From contig CACJUF010000005.1 of the NCBI GenBank assembly GCA_902596515.1, forward strand, positions 1-64,000: 64,000 nt of DNA, given 5' to 3'. The notes beneath the pieces were generated by a model. It made no database searches and was not told the origin of the DNA. It saw only the letters and a list, made by a program, of their open reading frames with translations. A program made the position numbers and the translations under genes. This stretch comes from an uncultured Pelagibacteraceae bacterium. Its GTDB lineage: Bacteria; Pseudomonadota; Alphaproteobacteria; Pelagibacterales; Pelagibacteraceae. Shown here one piece after another: positions 21,376-31,877 of the stretch; the first letter of the stretch is position 1; every line of letters starts with the position of its first letter.

Positions 21376-22382
21376 AAGTTAAGTCCAAGATTTTCAATTT
21401 TGATTAAATCTTTAAATTTGTCTAAAATATCAGTTTTAAAATCATAAAAATTTTCCTTTTTAATTAAGCACCTTAATTTTGCAGACCTGGAGGGAGGGTT
21501 TTCTTTTAGTTCTAGACTTGATGGCACTATTGGCTTTTTTTGAAGTAAGTTAAATAAGATTTCTTCATGTATTTCCTCAGGTTGGTATCTAGATACACTT
21601 TTATGTTCTGAGAGACTTCTAAAGAAATATTTTACAATTTTATCCTCTAAAGAATGAAAAGTTACAATAACCAAAATACCATCTTTTTTTAAAACTTTAG
21701 CTGCATGGATCATTCCATAAATTAACTCACTTATTTCTTTATTAACAAAAATTCTTAATGCCTGGAAAACTTTAGTAGCAGAATGAATTTTTTTATTATT
21801 TCCTTTTTTTGATTTTTCAATAATTTTTACTAAATGAGGGGTATCTATTTCTTTTACCAATCTATCTTTAATAATATTCTTAACGATTAGTTTTGCATCT
21901 CTTTCATCACCAAAAGATTTGAAAATTTTAATAAGACTTTTTCCATCTAATTTATTTATTGCCTCTTTAGCTGAAAATTCATTAAAACCCATTCTCATAT
22001 CTAATGATCCAGTAGAATTAAAGGATAATCCTTTTTTTGAATCTTTAATTTGAGTGAATGAATAACCTAAATCAAATAATACACCTCTGATATTTTCATT
22101 TTTGAGTTTTAAATTTCCTAATTTACTAAAACTTAAATTCTTAAAGATAAATTGATTTGGAAATTCTTTTTCAATTTTTTTTGCAGCTTTTAAACTTTCA
22201 GAATCTCTGTCAATTCCAATAACTTTGTTGTTTTTATTTTTAAGAATTTCTCGAGTGTAACCACCTTGACCAAAAGTACAGTCAATAAATGTGCCACCAT
22301 ATTGAGGGGAAATAATGCTAATAATTTCTTTTAGCAGTACTGGATAATGTTTTGTTTTATCCTGTACTATGGTGGCTTCCAT
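21372..22382 (-). CDS. rsmH: 16S rRNA m4C1402 methyltransferase
   Basis: [46 protein letters not shown]. Confidence 0.96.
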   Translation of the reverse strand: MEATIVQDKTKHYPVLLKEIISIISPQYGGTFIDCTFGQGGYTREILKNKNNKVIGIDRDSESLKAAKKIEKEFPNQFIFKNLSFSKLGNLKLKNENIRGVLFDLGYSFTQIKDSKKGLSFNSTGSLDMRMGFNEFSAKEAINKLDGKSLIKIFKSFGDERDAKLIVKNIIKDRLVKEIDTPHLVKIIEKSKKGNNKKIHSATKVFQALRIFVNKEISELIYGMIHAAKVLKKDGILVIVTFHSLEDKIVKYFFRSLSEHKSVSRYQPEEIHEEILFNLLQKKPIVPSSLELKENPPSRSAKLRCLIKKENFYDFKTDILDKFKDLIKIENLGLNL

Positions 22383-22400
22383 TTATTTTTACGAAGACCA

Positions 22401-23867
22401 TTAATTTTTTTGTCTTCTTAAAAATGCTGGTATCTCTAAGTCGTCCTCTTCATCTTCATTTTCTTGGGACAAAAGATTTTCTGTTGAAGAGGTCTCGTTT
22501 TCAGAGCTAAATAAGTCTGGTGCATCACTATCTACTCCAAACTCTTTTAAATCATTTTTTATCTCATCTTCATTAGTTGAATCGCTTAAAGCTTCTTGTG
22601 TAAAAGAACTTTCCTCATCTTTACTAGTGTTTTCAACTAAACTTTCAGCTTGTTGATTTTTTAATAATTCCTCGTGATATTGATCATTAATTTGATTAAT
22701 ATTTTCATTCGCAACAGTCTCACTAATATTTTCAGTTGATACTTCATTCTCTAATTTTAAAGCATTAGCGCCACTTGAGATTGGGGTGCTAGTTGAAAAA
22801 TTAAAAGAGGTATTAGATCCTAAATTTGAAAAATCAGAGTATCCAGGATTTCTATTTTGGATCCTATGAACCATATTAATTACTGATTTTGTCTCAGGTT
22901 GTTGTCCATCTAAAGCCGTTGCAACAATTGATACTCTAATTTTTCCTTCAAGAGATGGATCAGTTATTGCACCTATAATTACCTCTGCATCTGCCTCAAC
23001 TTCAGATCTTATTTTGTTAACCACTTCATCAACTTCAAATAACTTAAGATCTTTTCCGCCTGTAATATTGACAAGTAATCCTTTTGCACCTTTTAGAGTA
23101 TAATCATCAATTAAAGGATTGCTAATTGCCATCTCAGTAGCTTTCATAGATCTACCTTCGCCTTCAGCTTCCCCTGTTCCCATCATAGCTTTACCCATTG
23201 ATGCCATAACTGTTTCAACATCAGCAAAATCTAAATTAATGATCCCAGGTCTTACCATCAGATCCGTTACACTTTGAACCCCATGCATTAAAACATTATT
23301 TGATAGATTGAAAGACTCCTCAAATGTAGTTTGCTCATTTGCTATTTTAAATAAATTTTGATTGGGAATAACTATTATAGTATCAACATGTTTTCTTAAT
23401 TCCTCAAGACCGATTTGAGCTCTCCTCATTCTTGAAGGACCCTCATATAAAAATGGTAGTGTCACTACGCCAACAGTTAAAATATTTAATTCTTTTGCAG
23501 CTCTTGCAATTACGTGTGCAGCCCCAGTTCCGGTTCCACCACCCATTCCAGCAGCTATAAAAACCATATTTGCACCTTGTAAAACATTGACGATATCATT
23601 TAAAGACTCATCAGCTGCGGCTTGACCTATGTCAATTTTTGCACCCGCTCCTAGACCTTTGGTTAAATTTAAACCAATTTGAATTTTTGATTTTGCTTTA
23701 CTATGTTTAAGATCTTGTGCATCAGTATTAACAGCAATGAATTCCACTCCTTGCATTCCATTTTCAATCATCTCATTAATTGCATTTCCACCTGCACCAC
23801 CCACTCCCATTACCAAAAGTCTTGGTTGTAACTCTCTAATCTCTGGAGTTTTAAAGTTAATTGTCAT
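22401..23867 (-). CDS. ftsZ: Cell division GTPase FtsZ
   Basis: [28 protein letters not shown] tubulin signature, C-terminal IPAFLRRQ. Confidence 0.98.
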   Translation of the reverse strand: MTINFKTPEIRELQPRLLVMGVGGAGGNAINEMIENGMQGVEFIAVNTDAQDLKHSKAKSKIQIGLNLTKGLGAGAKIDIGQAAADESLNDIVNVLQGANMVFIAAGMGGGTGTGAAHVIARAAKELNILTVGVVTLPFLYEGPSRMRRAQIGLEELRKHVDTIIVIPNQNLFKIANEQTTFEESFNLSNNVLMHGVQSVTDLMVRPGIINLDFADVETVMASMGKAMMGTGEAEGEGRSMKATEMAISNPLIDDYTLKGAKGLLVNITGGKDLKLFEVDEVVNKIRSEVEADAEVIIGAITDPSLEGKIRVSIVATALDGQQPETKSVINMVHRIQNRNPGYSDFSNLGSNTSFNFSTSTPISSGANALKLENEVSTENISETVANENINQINDQYHEELLKNQQAESLVENTSKDEESSFTQEALSDSTNEDEIKNDLKEFGVDSDAPDLFSSENETSSTENLLSQENEDEEDDLEIPAFLRRQKN

Positions 23868-23885
23868 CTTGTTATCCCCCTCTTT

Positions 23886-24341
23886 TTATTTATTTAATTG
23901 ATTCTCCCATTTAAGACTTGCACGATTTAAATTTGCTTTTCTTCTTGCAGTGACCTTAAATTTTTCAAAAATTGTTGGTTCCCATATCTGAAAAGTCTTG
24001 CCTTGACCAACAAACACCATGCTATTTTTAATTTTTGCATGTTTTAGTAATTTTGGTGTAAGTGAAATTCTTCCTTCGCTGTCAAATTGTAAATTTATAC
24101 TTTCTGATAATATTGATGTAGCAAAAAAGTCTCTTTTTTCTTCAAATGGATTCAAAGTGTCTATTGAATTTGAAATTTTTTCGACTCTATCTTGGGGCCA
24201 TGCCTCTATTGATTGATTGTTAAATGATGGATAACAAATCACTCCATTGTAACCTAAATTAGATAAGTAAGATCTAAAACTTGCCGGCACCGACACCCTT
24301 CCTTTTTTGTCTAATTTGTTTTCGTAGGTTGATAAAAACAT
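23886..24341 (-). CDS. mraZ: MraZ transcriptional regulator
   Basis: NKLDKKGRVSVPASFR, DSEGRISLTPKLLKHA (AbrB-like repeats), head of dcw cluster. Confidence 0.93.
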   Translation of the reverse strand: MFLSTYENKLDKKGRVSVPASFRSYLSNLGYNGVICYPSFNNQSIEAWPQDRVEKISNSIDTLNPFEEKRDFFATSILSESINLQFDSEGRISLTPKLLKHAKIKNSMVFVGQGKTFQIWEPTIFEKFKVTARRKANLNRASLKWENQLNK

Positions 24342-24369
24342 AAAACATAAATTCCTTTATTCCCATTAT

Positions 24370-24396
24370 ATGGGAATATATGGGATATTATGGGTT
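24370..24396 (-). promoter_or_regulatory. Candidate MraZ-binding box upstream of mraZ
   Basis: + strand TGGGA-ATATA-TGGGA-TATTA-TGGGT: three TGGG units exactly 10 bp apart (24371, 24381, 24391), matching the established TGGGN-N5 MraZ operator architecture. Confidence 0.75.
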
Positions 24397-24494
24397 TTTA
24401 AGCTAGGTGTCAATACATACAATTTATAGTTTAAATGAGCAAATTTGAATAATTTATTTCATAAATTTTTGATGGTTAGAATTAAGAAAAGTTT

Positions 24495-24848
24495 GCCAGA
24501 TAAACTATAAGCCGGGTTCTGTCATTTAAACCTATCATTTCTCTAGGTTTGAAATCACTTCCAAACTCAAGCGACTAACCCAGGTGACTAGCCAAGGATG
24601 GCTTTTAGTTTTTCAACAATGTCACCTCTACTTAGTCTTGCTCCCAGTGGGGTTTTCCAGCGTTCATTGTTACCAATAGAACCGGTGTGCTCTTACCACA
24701 CCTTTTCACCCTTGCCATGTTATGGCGGTTTATTTTCTGTGGCACTATCCCTAGGGTTGCCCCCGCCAGGTATTACCTGGCACTGTATCCTTGCGGAGCC
24801 CGGACTTTCCTCTTTAATTGCTTAAAGCGATAAGTCGTTTATCTGGCT
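24495..24848 (-). ncRNA. rnpB: RNase P RNA
   Basis: Minus strand GCCAGATAAACGACT...GAGGAAAGTCCGGGCTCC...AACCCGGCTTATAGTTTATCTGGC; the ends pair as P1. Confidence 0.93.
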
Positions 24849-24891
24849 AGTACAATTTATTACTAAATTAAATTTTATCAACAATAATTAG

Positions 24892-25623
24892 TTAGGACTT
24901 TATCAAATTTTTACTTAGAATTAGGCATTCCTGGTCAGAAATCCCGTTAATTAATCCCTGCCGAAATCTTCGCTGGAAGGCTTTAATTAAAAGTCTTTTT
25001 TTAGAAATAGAGCTTTTTGATTGAACTTTTATATACCCAATCTTGTGTAGATTGATAAATAAATTTTTTTCCTCTAAAAAATTAATTTTTTTGAGCCTAT
25101 ATTTGATAAGTTCTTTTTCATTTAATTGATGCCAATGTGCAAGTTTAACTTTTGCTAGTTCTTTCCAAGGGAATTTTTCACCTGGATCTTTTTTACGATT
25201 AGGAGCAATATCTGAATGTCCTAAAATATTCTTAAAATTTACTTTGTATCTTTTCGTTAAAAACCTTAAGAGTTTTTTAACTGAATTCATTTGCTTATTA
25301 GAGTATTTCTCATATAAGTTTTCATGACCGGAATTTTGTATTTCAACACCAATTGAATAACGATTTAGAGATTGAATATTTTTCCAATTTGATTTTCCTG
25401 CATGCCAAGCCTCATAAAGATCTGGAACTAAATTAATTATTTGTCCATTTTTTTTAATGAAGTAATGAGCGCTAACTTTTGATTTATAATCGGTTAACCT
25501 ATTTAAAGCTGACAGCTCGTTTTTCATTCCTGTATAATGGATAATTATATATTTAATGTTTTTTTTTTGTCTTTTAGGCGTATTAAAATTTGGAGAATAA
25601 TTTTGTGTTATTTTAAGCCACAT
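24892..25623 (-). CDS. N-acetylmuramoyl-L-alanine amidase (AmpD/AmiD-like, Amidase_2)
   Basis: IIIHYTGM, SAHYFIKKNGQIINLVPD, ILGHSDIAPNRKKDPGEKFPW. Confidence 0.88.
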   Translation of the reverse strand: MWLKITQNYSPNFNTPKRQKKNIKYIIIHYTGMKNELSALNRLTDYKSKVSAHYFIKKNGQIINLVPDLYEAWHAGKSNWKNIQSLNRYSIGVEIQNSGHENLYEKYSNKQMNSVKKLLRFLTKRYKVNFKNILGHSDIAPNRKKDPGEKFPWKELAKVKLAHWHQLNEKELIKYRLKKINFLEEKNLFINLHKIGYIKVQSKSSISKKRLLIKAFQRRFRQGLINGISDQECLILSKNLIKS

Positions 25624-25688
25624 TTAAGCTATAATTCTGATTAATTCTTATTTTATTTTGTTTCTCATTGTAATATACAAGATCAACA

Positions 25689-26477
25689 ATGATTAAGAAA
25701 ATTATAGTTATAATAATTACAACTTTTACGTTAGTTTCGAATTTACATGCCAGTTCAGATGGCGAATTACTTTTAAAAAAAAATGAACCATCTGAAATAA
25801 AAGATTGTTCTGAAACTTTTAACAAAGCTTCATTTGCAATCAATCAAGGCTTGGACAAAGTTATTTTTAAACCTGTCGCAAGCGTTTACAGATTAATGCC
25901 CTCTCCTGTTAAGACTGGTGTGAGCAATTCATTAAACAATTTATCAAATTTAGTTACAGTTCCAAATAATCTTCTTCAAGGAGAGTTTGCTTTAGCAGGG
26001 ATAAATGCAGGAAGATTTGTAATCAATACAACGGTGGGAATTTTAGGTTTATTAGATGTTGCATCATATTTAGGATTTGAAGAGTACACAAAAGAGGATT
26101 ATGGACAAAGCCTTGCTGTACACGGTGTTGGGCCAGGATGCTATTTAGTGCTTCCAGTATTAGGTCCTACTACTGCCAGAGACACTATTGCTTCACTGGC
26201 TAACTTTTTTGGGGGTGATGCATGGTATAATGTAACTGTAAAAAATGACACTCACTACTTTAGAGATGTAGATTATTATTCATCCAAGGTTACGAGTGGG
26301 GTTGATTTTAGGGCTAAAAACTTTGACTCTCTTGAAAATCTAGAAAAAAACTCACTTGATTTTTACGCATCTGTAAAAAGTCTTTATTTACAAGATAGAC
26401 AACAAAAAATCTTGAACAGTCAAAAGGTAGTTGAGACTCAAGATGATAGTGATTGGGAAGAAATAGAAACACAATAA
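25689..26477 (+). CDS. mlaA: MlaA/VacJ-family phospholipid transport protein
   Basis: FNKASFAINQGLDKVIFKPVASVYR, EDYGQSLAVHGVGPGCYLVLPVLGPTTARD. Confidence 0.92.
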   Translation: MIKKIIVIIITTFTLVSNLHASSDGELLLKKNEPSEIKDCSETFNKASFAINQGLDKVIFKPVASVYRLMPSPVKTGVSNSLNNLSNLVTVPNNLLQGEFALAGINAGRFVINTTVGILGLLDVASYLGFEEYTKEDYGQSLAVHGVGPGCYLVLPVLGPTTARDTIASLANFFGGDAWYNVTVKNDTHYFRDVDYYSSKVTSGVDFRAKNFDSLENLEKNSLDFYASVKSLYLQDRQQKILNSQKVVETQDDSDWEEIETQ

Positions 26478-26489
26478 TTTCATTACCAA

Positions 26490-27080
26490 ATGATAAAAAA
26501 AAACTTGTTAGTATTTTCAATTGTTTTTTTTTCAATAACATTGAATTCATTTTCCATAGAACCTGACATTTTTGTGCAATCCACTGTTAATAGAGCATCC
26601 AAATTACTTGGAGAAGATATTACAAAAAATGAAAAAATTGAGAAATTAAAGGTAATTGCAAAAGAAACTGTGGATATCAAAGGGATTGGATTTTATACGC
26701 TTGGAAAAAAAAGAAAATCTTTAAACGAACAGGAAAAAAAAAGATATGCTGAATTATTTGAGGAATATTTTTTAAAAAGTTTTTCTAGTAGACTAGCAGA
26801 ATATACTAATCCAGAAATTGATGTCCAAGGTAAAGAGAGGCTTAACGAAAATTACACTATCGTAAACAGTATTTTAAAAGCTACTAACGAAAGACCTGAA
26901 ATAAAAATTGATTGGAGAATCTATACTAAAAATCCAGAAAACCCGTTAATTAGAGATTTAATAATAGAAGGCCTAAGTTTAGCAAGAACTCAAAAAGAGG
27001 AATTCGCCTCTGTTTTAAATTCAAATAATGATGACATTGAAGCTTTATTTAAAGTTTTAGAGGAATTTTCAAAAAATTAA
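26490..27080 (+). CDS. mlaC: MlaC/Ttg2D-family ABC transporter auxiliary component
   Basis: Signal peptide, MlaC-like composition, directly after mlaA. Confidence 0.82.
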   Translation: MIKKNLLVFSIVFFSITLNSFSIEPDIFVQSTVNRASKLLGEDITKNEKIEKLKVIAKETVDIKGIGFYTLGKKRKSLNEQEKKRYAELFEEYFLKSFSSRLAEYTNPEIDVQGKERLNENYTIVNSILKATNERPEIKIDWRIYTKNPENPLIRDLIIEGLSLARTQKEEFASVLNSNNDDIEALFKVLEEFSKN

Positions 27081-27091
27081 TATTGATGAAA

Positions 27092-27136
27092 TGGTGGGCC
27101 CGCCAGGACTCGAACCTGGGACCAATACATTATGAG
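27092..27136 (-). repeat. 3'-half fragment of tRNA(CAU) (att-like)
   Basis: 45 bp identical to 29407..29451 (CCA end through anticodon loop); homology then stops. Confidence 0.9.
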
Positions 27137-27431
27137 AGATCTGAGAGAACTAAAATTAACATTCAAATGATTGACTTATTACTAAAGTGTAAATTCGTTT
27201 ACACAATTTGGTATACAATCATTTAGAAAAAATTTCTTTTTTTAAACAAATTTGAGTCCAAATAAAAACAACAAGACTTGATTTTAATAGAATCATGCGT
27301 TGGATTTCATTCCTTTTCTCACGTTTACGTTTTTTTTTATTATTTCCCTTCCTTCGTAAACCTCTTGATAAGAAGAGGAGTGAAACTATTACCAATTACA
27401 AATTATTAACCACAAAAAAGGAGCCAAAACC

Positions 27432-28007
27432 ATGAAGCGTTTTCTTGTCTTTATTTCATTACATCTATTTTTATTTTTATTAATAATTGCTTATCAGGCT
27501 CAAGCAAATGAAGATGATTGGAATGTAATAACTTCCAATGAATTTATAGTAACAACTAAACCTGGTGAAGTTATATGGGGTGATAAATTAAGTTTAATTA
27601 TTAGAAAAAATGATTGTGCGAGAATGAACATTGTTTTTTCTTTTTCAACCAAAAAAGAAAATGAAAATATCAAAAATTTACAAAATAAATTAATTCCTAT
27701 TAAAATTAATGGACATGAGGAAGATCTTGAGGTTGAGGTTATTATGGTTCAGCCCATGTTCAATTATATGAATCTAGTTTTAATGCAAGCACCAGGACTT
27801 AAAAATATTGAGAAAATGATCAGCTCAATGATGGCATGGTATAATAATGATAATTTTTTTGGAATTGAGCTCGTGAATAGTCCTAATTTTAATCCAAAAG
27901 AGTATTTTGATATTTTGAATAATAATTGGAAATTAGATGGGCTGCCTGAAAAAATCACTGAAGCACAATCAATTTGCTACGGACCAGAAGTTATTGAATT
28001 AGGTTAA
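27432..28007 (+). CDS. Hypothetical secreted protein (191 aa)
   Basis: ORF with AAGGAG just upstream and N-terminal signal peptide (MKRFLVFISLHLFLFLLIIAYQAQA). Confidence 0.7.
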   Translation: MKRFLVFISLHLFLFLLIIAYQAQANEDDWNVITSNEFIVTTKPGEVIWGDKLSLIIRKNDCARMNIVFSFSTKKENENIKNLQNKLIPIKINGHEEDLEVEVIMVQPMFNYMNLVLMQAPGLKNIEKMISSMMAWYNNDNFFGIELVNSPNFNPKEYFDILNNNWKLDGLPEKITEAQSICYGPEVIELG

Positions 28008-28017
28008 ATCTACATGG

Positions 28018-29196
28018 TTAATCATTTTCTTTTTTGAATTCTTCCACGGCCTTATCAATTAACTTAAATGCCTCTCTCTTATTAACTAATAAGATTCTTC
28101 TTATTCTTTGGAGTAGCTCAATTTTTTTATTATTGATGTTAAAATGATCAATTGGTGGTAAATCCGATAATTGTCTTAAAGTTTTTACAAATTCATCTAT
28201 AGAATAATATGATGCCTTAGAAATAGAAAATCTTAGAGCGCGCTCATGTTGATGTTGATTAGTATTCCTAAAAAAACTTCTCATTTTTCGCGAAAATGGT
28301 AAGCTTTTGTGAGCATTACTCATTGAATATCCATAAATATTTTTAGCCTTATACTTGTATCCCTTTACTAAATTTGGAAAATTTTTTTTAATACAATCAT
28401 AAATATAATCTTTAAAATATGATCGAGCCACGTTATCTGATTTAAATGATCTTTTTTTGTAATTATCCTCTATAAATTTATTAAATAGCAAACTTTGCTC
28501 TTTATACGTTTTTTGTTCGTAATATTTTCTAATAAATATTGCTTTTTTGACTTTGAATTCACTGAATTTTTTTTTGGAACTTAAATCAACAAAATAAAGG
28601 ATATATTTTTTACTTTTTTCAATAATATTATTTTTCTTATCAAATTTAAAATCCTCTCTTAACTGACAGAGGGGAAAAAAATTGTCTAACATGTGCCAGC
28701 GATATATTTGATTATCAGATAGTTCATAACCGTTAACCAAAGGACTGTTATATTCATATTTGAAATCTTTGGACGATCTATTGCCTAAAAAATCTAAACT
28801 TTCATACCCTTGATCCAAATAATAATTAGAAACATAAAGGCAGTCCATTCTCCAAATACTAAAAAGTCTTTTATAAGTTACAGTTTTTTTTCTAATAAAT
28901 TTATCTTTTCTAATAACATTTTCTAACTCATCTCTATGAATAAATCTTAATACATGACTAAATATAATATCTGCTCTTAAATTATAGCATTCGGATCTTC
29001 CAATTCTTTGATAAGAAAACTTATTTTTAAATGATCTTTCTAATTCTTCAGCTGATAAAACTTCTGTAAAAAACAAGATTTTAGTGTGTGGAGCTGCCGA
29101 TCTATATGTTGTTAATCTTTTTTTAACTCCAGATAATGAACTTGAAATACCTATTTTGTGATGTCCATCTATTTGGGTTGTGCAATAAAAAATCAC
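28018..29196 (-). CDS. GIY-YIG/T5orf172-like N-terminal domain protein (392 aa)
   Basis: FYCTTQIDGHHKIGISSSLSGVKKRLTTYRSAAPHTKILFFTEV...ELERSFKNKF resembles T5orf172/GIY-YIG cores; rest unrecognised. Confidence 0.6.
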   Translation of the reverse strand: MIFYCTTQIDGHHKIGISSSLSGVKKRLTTYRSAAPHTKILFFTEVLSAEELERSFKNKFSYQRIGRSECYNLRADIIFSHVLRFIHRDELENVIRKDKFIRKKTVTYKRLFSIWRMDCLYVSNYYLDQGYESLDFLGNRSSKDFKYEYNSPLVNGYELSDNQIYRWHMLDNFFPLCQLREDFKFDKKNNIIEKSKKYILYFVDLSSKKKFSEFKVKKAIFIRKYYEQKTYKEQSLLFNKFIEDNYKKRSFKSDNVARSYFKDYIYDCIKKNFPNLVKGYKYKAKNIYGYSMSNAHKSLPFSRKMRSFFRNTNQHQHERALRFSISKASYYSIDEFVKTLRQLSDLPPIDHFNINNKKIELLQRIRRILLVNKREAFKLIDKAVEEFKKEND

Positions 29197-29406
29197 TTAA
29201 TTTTAGGTCTAAATTTTGTTTTAATATCATATATATTAGATGATAAGCTTAATGCCAAAATCCCGAAATGCTTTTTCATTCTCATAAGACTAGTACATTC
29301 CTAAAAAAAACTCGACTCAATCTCGTACACAATGAAAAAATTTTTAGAGGGTTTTTTGACAAAATTTCAAAAAATCAAAACTTCTAAACGTTGATTTTAC
29401 TGGATT

Positions 29407-29483
29407 TGGTGGGCCCGCCAGGACTCGAACCTGGGACCAATACATTATGAGTGTACTGCTCTAACCAACTGAGCTACAGGCCC
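29407..29483 (-). tRNA. tRNA(CAU), probably tRNA-Ile2 (lysidine type)
   Basis: 77-nt cloverleaf GGGCCTGTAGCTCAGTTGGTTAGAGCAGTACACTCATAATGTATTGGTCCCAGGTTCGAGTCCTGGCGGGCCCACCA, anticodon loop CTCATAA. Confidence 0.95.
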
Positions 29484-29577
29484 TTGAAATTAATTAGGTA
29501 TTATACCAATTTTAAAATTCATACAAGTTAACTTTACAAACAATAGATTGTATTTTTCTAAGATTTTAGTCACAAAC

Positions 29578-29603
29578 TTTGCATTCGTTGGTAAATCCGT
29601 TGG
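29578..29603. repeat. 26-bp repeat TTTGCATTCGTTGGTAAATCCGTTGG, copy 1
   Basis: Identical to 41725..41750; both lie about 80-95 bp beyond a tRNA 5'-half end. Confidence 0.9.
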
Positions 29604-29629
29604 TAAGAAAATTATCGTAAATTTTAATT

Positions 29630-30241
29630 TTAGATTATTGAATGATCCTTTAAAATTTCTAATTCAGTTTTACCAAGATGAATAAAATCAAATTTAATAC
29701 TAGGATCTATATTTTTCCTAATAAATTTTATATCATTTAAATCATTAGGATCAGCAGGATCAAACATTGCTATTTCCCAATTAGGATTTTTCAACCCATC
29801 TTTAATCCAATTATCTTCCTCTATATCAAAAACAGAAGGTTCCATTGAATTAATTGAAATATTAACCTTTTTTAAACCATCTAACTTATTTATAAAATCA
29901 GAAATTAATTTAGGCTCAAATAATAAAACATCACTAATAATATTTAAGTTTGTTGAATTAAATTCAACATTTTTTGAAAAAAATTTATTATCTTTTTTAA
30001 CCTTATATTCTTGATTTGGTCCTAAACCATCTATTTGAATAGCATAAGGAATTGTATAATTAATTTTCCACAAGAAATTTCTAATATTATTGGTGTTCTT
30101 TATAAAATCTACAATATCACTATTCCAACAAATTTCTTGGTCATCCCAAAATGATACATCTTCTCTAACCCAAAGATCTCCCCCATCATATTCAAAAGAA
30201 TTATTTTTAAGATCTTTATTTATAAGCTTTGGATAAGTCAT
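29630..30241 (-). CDS. Hypothetical protein (203 aa)
   Basis: Intact ORF in a co-directional run 32837->29630; no recognised domain. Confidence 0.6.
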   Translation of the reverse strand: MTYPKLINKDLKNNSFEYDGGDLWVREDVSFWDDQEICWNSDIVDFIKNTNNIRNFLWKINYTIPYAIQIDGLGPNQEYKVKKDNKFFSKNVEFNSTNLNIISDVLLFEPKLISDFINKLDGLKKVNISINSMEPSVFDIEEDNWIKDGLKNPNWEIAMFDPADPNDLNDIKFIRKNIDPSIKFDFIHLGKTELEILKDHSII

Positions 30242-30263
30242 AATTAATTTTATATAAAGTTAC

Positions 30264-31160
30264 TTAAGTCTTGCTTTCTTCAATATATTCTGTTGTCAGA
30301 TCAATATAAATTTTTTGATTATCAAGATATTTCTTTTTATTTTTATCAAAACTTAAATAAGTATTTACTTCTGTAAAAATTTTAGCAGTGTCATCTGTCT
30401 TCAAAACTTTTTTTACTAAGGAAATATATTGCTCTAAAAACATAAAAAAATGCTTTTTATCCATATACTCAGCTTCTTTTCCTGCCAGTACATAAAACTT
30501 ACATTCATGCAATTTCTTAGCCACTATCTCTAAGTTATATTTATCGTAAGAAGCAAATATATTTTGATAACTGAAAGCTCTTCTAGAAAAATAATCTTTT
30601 GACTTAATGGCTTTTTTAGATAATATTTTAAAAGATTTTATTAAGTTTGTTTTATTCAATTTCTTTTTAATATTTGATGGAAGTAAATAAAATATATCAT
30701 CTGTTTTTTTTTCATTTATTAAATCAAAATGCACAAAGGTTTCCCCATATAACTTTAATTCTTTGTTTTTTTTACCTGCATAATGAAAAGTACTATTTGT
30801 TAACGATTTATCAGTCTCATCGTAAGTTAACTTTGACACGTTATATGACTGAGTTTCCAAGAACATAGGATCTTTTTCCTCAACTTGAAAAAGTTCTTTA
30901 TGCTCTTTATTTCTAAAAAGGTTAATCCCACCTCTTGTCCAAATTTGTGGATATGGATCTAAACGTTCAAATGAATACCAATCTTTACCCTTGTTAACCT
31001 TGACTATAAACTCCGATTTTTTTATATCAATTTTAGGATGATAAAATATGTTTGGTTTTTTATTTTCAGGATATTGATGATAAACATGACTCGGTAATTT
31101 GAGAGTTTTAGGAATTTTAGATTTTTTAATATTTATCTTATAAATATATACATTCGTCAT
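30264..31160 (-). CDS. Hypothetical protein (298 aa)
   Basis: Intact ORF in the same run; no recognised domain. Confidence 0.65.
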   Translation of the reverse strand: MTNVYIYKINIKKSKIPKTLKLPSHVYHQYPENKKPNIFYHPKIDIKKSEFIVKVNKGKDWYSFERLDPYPQIWTRGGINLFRNKEHKELFQVEEKDPMFLETQSYNVSKLTYDETDKSLTNSTFHYAGKKNKELKLYGETFVHFDLINEKKTDDIFYLLPSNIKKKLNKTNLIKSFKILSKKAIKSKDYFSRRAFSYQNIFASYDKYNLEIVAKKLHECKFYVLAGKEAEYMDKKHFFMFLEQYISLVKKVLKTDDTAKIFTEVNTYLSFDKNKKKYLDNQKIYIDLTTEYIEESKT

Positions 31161-31165
31161 TTCTA

Positions 31166-31612
31166 TCAGTCTATTTCAGTTAACCATTTAGGCCAAGACC
31201 TTGATTCTAATTTTCTATCAAGCTTAAATTCGTTGATAATCATCCTTAAAATCTCAGACTTTGAATACCCTTCTTTATAAAGATCTTTTGCTCTTTTAAT
31301 TTTAGCATTTTTTAGTTTTTGAACTTCTGAGCTAAATTGAACTAAATTAGATTGATCTCCACCTGAGTTTCCTTGAGCTCTTTTATTTCCTTGCATAGAC
31401 TTAGCTCTTTTTTCTTCAAGAATTTTAGTAAGCTTTTTTCTTTTCCTTAATGCTTCCTCAGCTAAAAATTTACTATTATAAATTTGTAATCCTCTAAACT
31501 CCATCGGGATATTACTGTTTTTAGTCTGGGGTGTAGAAAATAAAATTTTATATTTTCCATTTGGGTTATTTTTATCTACAGGTCTGATTTTATTATGATT
31601 ACTCATCCTCAT
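31166..31612 (-). CDS. Hypothetical basic protein (148 aa)
   Basis: ORF overlaps upstream gene; C-terminal AKDLYKEGYSKSEILRMIINEF is HTH-like. Confidence 0.6.
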   Translation of the reverse strand: MRMSNHNKIRPVDKNNPNGKYKILFSTPQTKNSNIPMEFRGLQIYNSKFLAEEALRKRKKLTKILEEKRAKSMQGNKRAQGNSGGDQSNLVQFSSEVQKLKNAKIKRAKDLYKEGYSKSEILRMIINEFKLDRKLESRSWPKWLTEID

Positions 31613-31877
31613 CCCCTCTAGCTTTTTTAAGCATTTTTATTTCATTTTCAATCATTTGAAATTTATGTCGATCACACAAATAGCTAAAATACTTCAAGGT
31701 ATTATATGGAAGAAAATAAAGTTTTAAAATTAGGTTAAGAATAAACTTATCTTTGTAAAATTCTTTTTTTGCCTGCATTTGAAGTTCTTTATGAGTTAAT
31801 AGCCACCCAAGGTAATTTTTCCATTCATATCTGTTTTCTAATCTTTCTTTAATTATTTCATCAAGATTATTTTTCAT
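31599..31877 (-). CDS. Hypothetical protein (probable start MKNNLDEII)
   Basis: Internal Met at 31877 overlaps the stop of the Cas4-like gene (ORF track extends to 31952); translational coupling. Confidence 0.55.
   Translation of the reverse strand: MKNNLDEIIKERLENRYEWKNYLGWLLTHKELQMQAKKEFYKDKFILNLILKLYFLPYNTLKYFSYLCDRHKFQMIENEIKMLKKARGDEDE

Noticed and set aside
24598-24825. 75-aa ORF
   Set aside because: Lies entirely within RNase P RNA.
25613-25843. 76-aa minus ORF over the amidase/mlaA intergenic region
   Set aside because: Antisense to the mlaA start; composition not protein-like beyond chance.
29407-29483. Group I intron remnant hypothesis (insertion at an anticodon loop)
   Set aside because: An intact uninterrupted tRNA is present and the flanking fragments form an att-like arrangement; no intron core was recognised.
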